Assembly (NCBI GenBank): GCA_003952965.2 | Contig: CM025851.1 | Span: 24,950,092-25,014,091 of the forward strand | Direction: 5' to 3' | From: Morella rubra | Lineage: Eukaryota > Streptophyta > Magnoliopsida > Fagales > Myricaceae | DNA: 64,000 bases | Shown here: piece after piece, positions 58,961-64,000 of the stretch | How the letters are laid out: each line of letters opens with the position of its first letter | Position numbering within the stretch: position 1 is the first letter of the stretch | Made by a program: the position numbers and the translations under genes | Notes under the pieces: model-generated | Databases searched by the model: none | Told to the model about the DNA's origin: nothing | Seen by the model: only the letters and a program-made list of their open reading frames with translations

Positions 58961-59640
58961 ATACAAAAAATCGTGGAATCTTTTTTTTTTTTTTTGTGCT
59001 TGAAAACCAACTTATATTCTATATGGAAAGGCGAACATACAAAACAGGACCAACAGAATTAAGAAAAGGAAATACAAACAAGACACAAACGAAAAAACAA
59101 AAAATCGTGGAATCTTGCATATGAAACTTTAACTCACCCCTGCTTGCAATTGCGAGGAAACATTCGATGGAGATCAAGGACTCCTTTTCCCAGTTTTCAT
59201 AAAAGTCTCAACTTGATTTTGTTAAGCTTGACAAGCATATCTTTGATATCGATTCTTTCATTTGGCACCTATTCGGAATACCTCAAGGCTAAAGTGTGTA
59301 TGCAGTTAATTAAATACAAAAAACCGTAGATTTTTTTTTTTTTGCTTGAAAACCAACTTATATTATATATGGAAAGGCGAAGGTACAAAACAGGACCAAT
59401 AGAATTAAGAAAAGGAAATACAAACAAGACACAAACGAAAAAACAAAAAAACAAAAAAAAGTGGAATCTTGCATATGAAACTTTAACACACCTCTGCTTG
59501 CAATTGCGATGAAACATTCGATGGAAATCAAGGACTCCTTTTCCCTGTTTTCATAAAAGTTTCAACTTGATTTTGTTAAGCTTGACAAGCACATCTTTGG
59601 TATCGATTCTTTCATTTGGCACCTCTTCGGAACACCTCAA
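58935..59640 (-). repeat. Tandem duplication of the receptor kinase 3' end
   Basis: Two units of about 355 bases, from AAGCTAAAGTGTGTATGC (58935) and GGCTAAAGTGTGTATGC (59287), share a T-run, GCTTGAAAACCAACTTATAT and the last coding part (GACTCCTTTTCCC...TTTCATTTGGCACCT). The right unit is the real gene end. The left is a non-functional copy of the last 40 or so codons. Confidence 0.85.
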
Positions 59641-62600
59641 GCCCAATTTCAAGATGGATGAAAGAATATCTTGCAAGAAGATTACTTCTCTTCCACCTTC
59701 CATTCCTAATAACCCATCATCCACAACTTCCATTAGCCTCTCCGACTCAGAAAGTGATGCACTTATCCACTGTCTCAAAGTTAAGTCTCCCGCAAACATG
59801 TCATCAATGGGTTCCTTCCTTGTAATCATCTCCAACAATATTATTCCATAACTATAAACGTCAGCTTTGATGGACACTTTTCCGTCCAACCCATATTCTA
59901 TCAATATCCACAAATTATCCACAAGATAAGGCGTTTTAAGTTAGTAACTTCAACAGTTAATTTAAGAAAGAGTAATTAAAATCGCTACTGCCAAAATTAA
60001 GCACAATTGTTCTTGAGGAGATTAGCGACTGTTAATTACCCTTTTGGTAATGAAATAAATAAAAAATTGAACTATATATTCGGTACCTGGTGCAATGTAG
60101 CCGAGTGTACCGAGAGTTCTGGTTTGTGTTCCGTCCTTTAGAATTAGAATCTTTGCAATGCCAAAGTCACCAACATGTGCCACCATATCCTTATCCAGAA
60201 GGATATTAGCAGGCTTCAGATCACAGTGTACTATGGATTCTGATATACCGCAGTGGAGATAGTCCAGCGCTGATGCAACATCAAGCATAATGTTTACCCT
60301 TTGAAGAAGATTCAAGCAATAGTTGTGAGAGTATAACCATCTTTTGAGGTTGCCGTTCGACATGTACTGCAGCACCAGAGCTCTAAACTCGGGGTTAGAG
60401 CAAGTAGTTATGACTTTGACAAGATTCCTATGACGGATTGTTCGTAACGCCTTGCATTCTGCATCAAAACTTTTGAAAGCACCTGCCAATTGCAAATTAA
60501 GAACTTTGATAACCACAACTGTTCCATCGGATAGTATTCCTTTGTATACTGAACCGAAGCCTCCACATCCAAGCAAGTTGCTTTCACAGAAATCATTTGT
60601 TCCTTGACAAAGCTCTCGATAAGTTATCAATCTCTGATCCATTGTTGGCATGGCATTAAAGAGACTTGGAACCTGCATGAAACTTCCTCCACGTCCTCTT
60701 CGACTCCACATATATACCAGTGCGATGAGGATTATGATTGCCGCTATTATAGGAAGAATATGCTTTAGCAAAATCTGTTTCACCCTTGATCTCTGTGGAC
60801 ATGGACTTGGACAAGGACGAATTCCAATTGTTTGATTTCCACAAAGAGCTGGATTCCCTAAGAATGATTTAGCTGTGAAGTTGATAAAAAGCCCACCAGT
60901 TGGAATCTCTCCTGATAGCTCGTTGAAAGACAAATTCAAATATGTAAGGAATGGAAGTGCCTCAAGAGACTTGGGAATTATGCCGGAGAGATTATTATAA
61001 GAGAGATCCAATTTATCCAATCCTTTCAAGTCTCCGAGAGATTGTGGAATTTCTCCTTGAAATAAGTTCTTTGACAAGTTAAGATAGTTTAGACTCTCAA
61101 ACGTACCGATGATACTTGGAATATTTCCGGTAATATAGTTTTGAGATAGACTCAACTGTTCCAAAACAGAGCTTGTTTGCATCTTTGAAGAAAAACTTCC
61201 ACCAAGGGCATTCGACGATAGATCCAAGAACTGCAAATTTTCAAGACTCCATACCTTTGACGGTATTGACGAATTCAGTCTATTAGAACTCAAGTCTAGA
61301 AATTGCAACTTTCTAAGGTTTGAGATGCAATCTGGTATGGCTCCTGAGATGTTGTTATTTGACAGCGATAATTCTCCCAGATTTCTTAATTGACATAGAT
61401 CTTCAGGAATAAACCCTTGGATCTTGTTTCCGTCAATATATAATACCTGTAACCCTTCCAATTCACTGAATGTGGGTGGTATGTCTCCGGTCAAATCATT
61501 ACTATGCAAATTAAGCAAGGCCAAATCTTTCAGGGAACTGATTGTAGTAGGAATAGGACCGTTAATCTGACTTCGAAATGCTTGAATGTATCGAAGGGAA
61601 ATTGAAAAATTTCCAATCGAGTCTAGGAGCGTTATGCGCAATGGATTTTCGCAGATGGATAACGATTCTAAATATCTACAATTTGATAAGAAGGAAAGGA
61701 AACTAGGCCCTTGATCTTCTGCCTTCCCTGTTAGCTGATTGTCACACAAAAAAAGTCTCTTGAGGTATTTTAAATTTCCAAGAGTTTTGGGTATTGGTCC
61801 AGACAATAAATTTGAAGTAAAATCGACTCGAAGAAGCTTCGAACAATTTGAAAGATACGAAGGGATACGACCGCCAATTTTGTTGGTAGCCAGGCCCAGA
61901 TTTTGAAGATTAGGGCAGAAAAAATCCCCATCTGATGGAAGATTTCCAAAGAAGGAATTGTTTCCCAAGTAGATATCTTGTAGAGAAGAACTGTTGAATA
62001 TTGAATGGGGTATTGGCCCTGTGAGATGGTTGTCTCCCAAAGATAATGTATTCAGATTCGGAAGATACCATATAGTACTTGGAATTCTCCCTTCAATATT
62101 GTTACGCTCAATCCCAAACGTATGTAACTTCGACAGGTTACTGATTGTAGGAGGTATGTTACCTATCAAGTTGTTACCTCCAAGAGCTAGAAATTCTAGC
62201 TTTTCTAAATTCCAGAATCCTTTTGGAACTCTTCCATCAAATTTATTGTATGACAGAGATAGAAATATAACCTCTCTACAAGAATTCAGTTGTGAAGGAA
62301 GCGGACCGTTCAATTTATTGATTGAAAGGAAAAGTCCTCGAAGCTTAGGACAGCGGCTGCAGAGATCCATTGGAAGCGTTCCTGACATCTGATTTTCTGT
62401 AAGAGCAAGAGTGGTCAGAGAAGATATGTTCAAGACGAAAGAAGGAAAGGCACCCGTGAGACTATTGAATTCAAAATTCAAGCCGTCAATAGATGAGATG
62501 TTGCTGAGAGACAAGGGAATTGCTCCCGTAAGATCATTATCCCAAAGTTCCATCCAGCGAAGCTTCGATAACATGCCCAAATCTTTAGGTATGCTACCGC

Positions 62601-63084
62601 TAAACTTGTTTCCTGCCAGAGATAAATATGTGAGCTCGCGGCATTGATGTAAAATTGGCGGGATGCTTCCTTCCAAATTGTTGTACGTCAAATCGAGTAT
62701 TCTCAAGCGATGTAGACGACTGATCTCTTGGGGCAGGGAACCAAAGAAGCTGTTATTGTGGAGACGAAGTGCGACTAAAAAGGAGAGGTTACCAATATGA
62801 GGAGAAATGGTGCCTTTTAGACCCATGTAAGAGAGGTCCAAACTGGTGACCCTTTGCCTTCGTCGGCTACAAGAGACCCCAATCCAATTACAGAAATTCC
62901 TAGTCGTGGACCAGTTACTGGCCAAGAAAGTTTCGTTTGGATCGGAGCTAAGTTTAGATTTGAAGGCAATGAGAGCTGATTGATCTGTAAAGTTGGTGGA
63001 AGAGTGGACCAACTGGAGCATGCATGATGACACTAACAGAAAACCGAACAGCACGAGAATGAATGGCTTTTCTATTAACATCAT
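59551..63084 (-). CDS. LRR-XII receptor-like kinase, non-RD (EFR/Xa21 type)
   Basis: Plasma-membrane receptor kinase of the subfamily that includes EFR, FLS2 and Xa21, likely a pattern-recognition or resistance receptor. Two exons (60087-63084 and 59551-59897) give 1114 residues. The first in-frame ATG is at 63084. Signal peptide about 1-28; LRR N-cap with FCNWIGVSC near 65; more than 20 LRRs of the LxxLxLxxNxLxGxIP type to about residue 735; paired Cys; membrane span about 772-790 (ILPIIAAIIILIALVYMW). Kinase: GCGGFGSVYKG, VIK lysine, HCDLKPANILLD near 954 (non-RD, Cys before Asp), DFGIAK, and GTLGYIAPEYG rebuilt across the intron. The intron inside the APE motif is at a position familiar in this subfamily. 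TATA-like TTATATAG at 63187-63194 and a GA-rich leader precede it. No break is seen. Ligand unknown. Confidence 0.93.
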
Positions 63085-63093
63085 GAATGTGTA

Positions 63094-63096
<3 letters not shown>

Positions 63097-63126
<30 letters not shown>
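63097..63126. repeat. GA microsatellite in the receptor kinase leader
   Basis: About fourteen GA repeats (CT on the transcribed strand) immediately upstream of the start codon, within the presumed 5' UTR. GAGA-type leaders are common in plant genes and may bind BBR/BPC factors. Confidence 0.85.
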
Positions 63127-63128
<2 letters not shown>

Positions 63129-63186
63129 CAGCAAAGGGCTAGAGTTTATGTGAGAAGGTGTGAGAATATAATGGGAGGTAAGCGGC

Positions 63187-63194
63187 TTATATAG
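63187..63194 (-). promoter_or_regulatory. TATA box of the receptor kinase
   Basis: CTATATAA on the minus strand, about 105 bases before the start codon, well placed for a leader of some 75 bases. Confidence 0.5.
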
Positions 63195-63870
63195 GGACCT
63201 GGAGTCTGGAGTTCAGCAATTTGTTCAGGCACAAGACTCCAGAGCGACGGGAATAGGCGACGGAGAAAAAAGTGGCCAAGTTGTGGTGGAAGGTGAGGTG
63301 TTGACGAAGAAGACTTCAAGGGAGGAGAGCTTTGACTAAAGTTATCCCCATAAAACATGCTTTTTTTTTTGGAACCATAAAACATGCTCATTTGCCCCCA
63401 TTTCTTCTTTTCCTTTCTTCCGAGCTCTATTTGTCGTGATTGACATTTTCCATAGCACCCACCCAGTCCTACTATGGTTAAGTTAAGAGCAACCGGAACA
63501 GAGTTAAAGCTAACAGGTGTAGCTTGACTTTGAACAAATATACTCGCAAGATCAAACTTTTCATATTGGCTACCAACTCCAAGATAAGATTGTCACTTTG
63601 GATTGGCGAGTAACTGGAGCTTGATGTCACTTTGGCTACCAACGGAAGTAACTACGACCCGGACTCAGATTTCTCCACAAAGCAATTGGCGGTCTAAACG
63701 ACTCAAGCCTCCTCTTCAACAATTGCCAGCCGAAACGACTCAAGACTTTCAAGATAAAATTCGTCAAGTAATATAATTGTCAAATCGCAAGCCTTCCATC
63801 GTCACATTTTCGAAATAGTGGAATAGATATGGCCTCATGCCTTAGCTTCAGTACATTCCCCCATTAGATT
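63195..63870. other. Upstream region of the receptor kinase
   Basis: Probable promoter DNA. No other gene seen. Ends where the third copy of spacer repeat R starts. Confidence 0.5.
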
Positions 63871-64000
63871 TTGACGTACCGAAAAAATGATGTATCTTTA
63901 TGCGCTTTTTTAAAAAAAAATATATAATCGGTGGTTTATATCAGTTTACTTATACTTGACTAATTCATAGGCTTGTGCAGTCCTCATTCCACACAAACCA
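63871..64000 (+). repeat. Spacer repeat R, copy 3 (cut by window end)
   Basis: Starts TTGACGTACCGAAAAAATGATG-like sequence and continues ATATATAATCGGTGGTTTAT...CTCATTCCACA, closely matching the start of copy 1 (45545 onward) in the same orientation. It runs off the window. Confidence 0.8.

Overview
The window is nuclear DNA of a eudicot plant. It shows AT-rich intergenic DNA, GT-AG introns, plant gene families (beta-carotene hydroxylase, plant-type glutaminyl cyclase, GH28, LRR-XII receptor kinase) and plant LTR retrotransposons. I cannot name the species. All exon models were built by hand from splice sites, reading frame and remembered family sequence; no search or alignment program was run.

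Gene-rich left half (1-31.1 kb). In order: 40S ribosomal protein S10 (+, five exons, the start codon isolated on its own exon end); cytosolic HSP90 (-, four exons, ending MEEVD), divergent from glutaminyl cyclase (+, eleven exons) across a spacer with heat-shock-element-like sites; an unrecognised single-exon protein (+); a short-ectodomain receptor-like kinase (+, seven exons) whose catalytic HRD is HGC; a GH28 polygalacturonase-like enzyme (-, six exons) without the usual catalytic histidine motif; and beta-carotene hydroxylase (+, seven exons). From memory, RPS10, glutaminyl cyclase and beta-carotene hydroxylase also lie close together on Arabidopsis chromosome 4, so this half looks like an old syntenic block with other genes interspersed. 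A 730-bp perfect direct repeat lies between GH28 and the hydroxylase.

Rearranged middle (31.1-46 kb). After about 4 kb without genes come two copies of a roughly 3-kb segment, each carrying a dead, intron-containing RRP42 (exosome subunit) gene. The copies share one nonsense codon and each has private damage. Copy 2 also has an internal inversion and has lost exon 2. Around them are four copies of a promoter/5'-leader module, one leading into a small unknown gene (39.4 kb) and one split by a truncated Copia element.

Transposon-rich right part (46-57 kb). A SIRE-like Copia LTR abuts a 3.43-kb solo LTR bounded by a perfect 5-bp target-site duplication. Beyond it two 5' gene stubs point at each other (an acidic RWGDEEDD protein and exon 1 of an aspartyl protease), separated by hAT-like repeat DNA.

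Right end (57-64 kb). A complete LRR-XII, non-RD receptor kinase (-), the EFR/Xa21 type of pattern-recognition receptor, sits between two same-orientation copies of a spacer repeat about 6.03 kb apart, which suggests that the window edge cuts a tandem receptor cluster.
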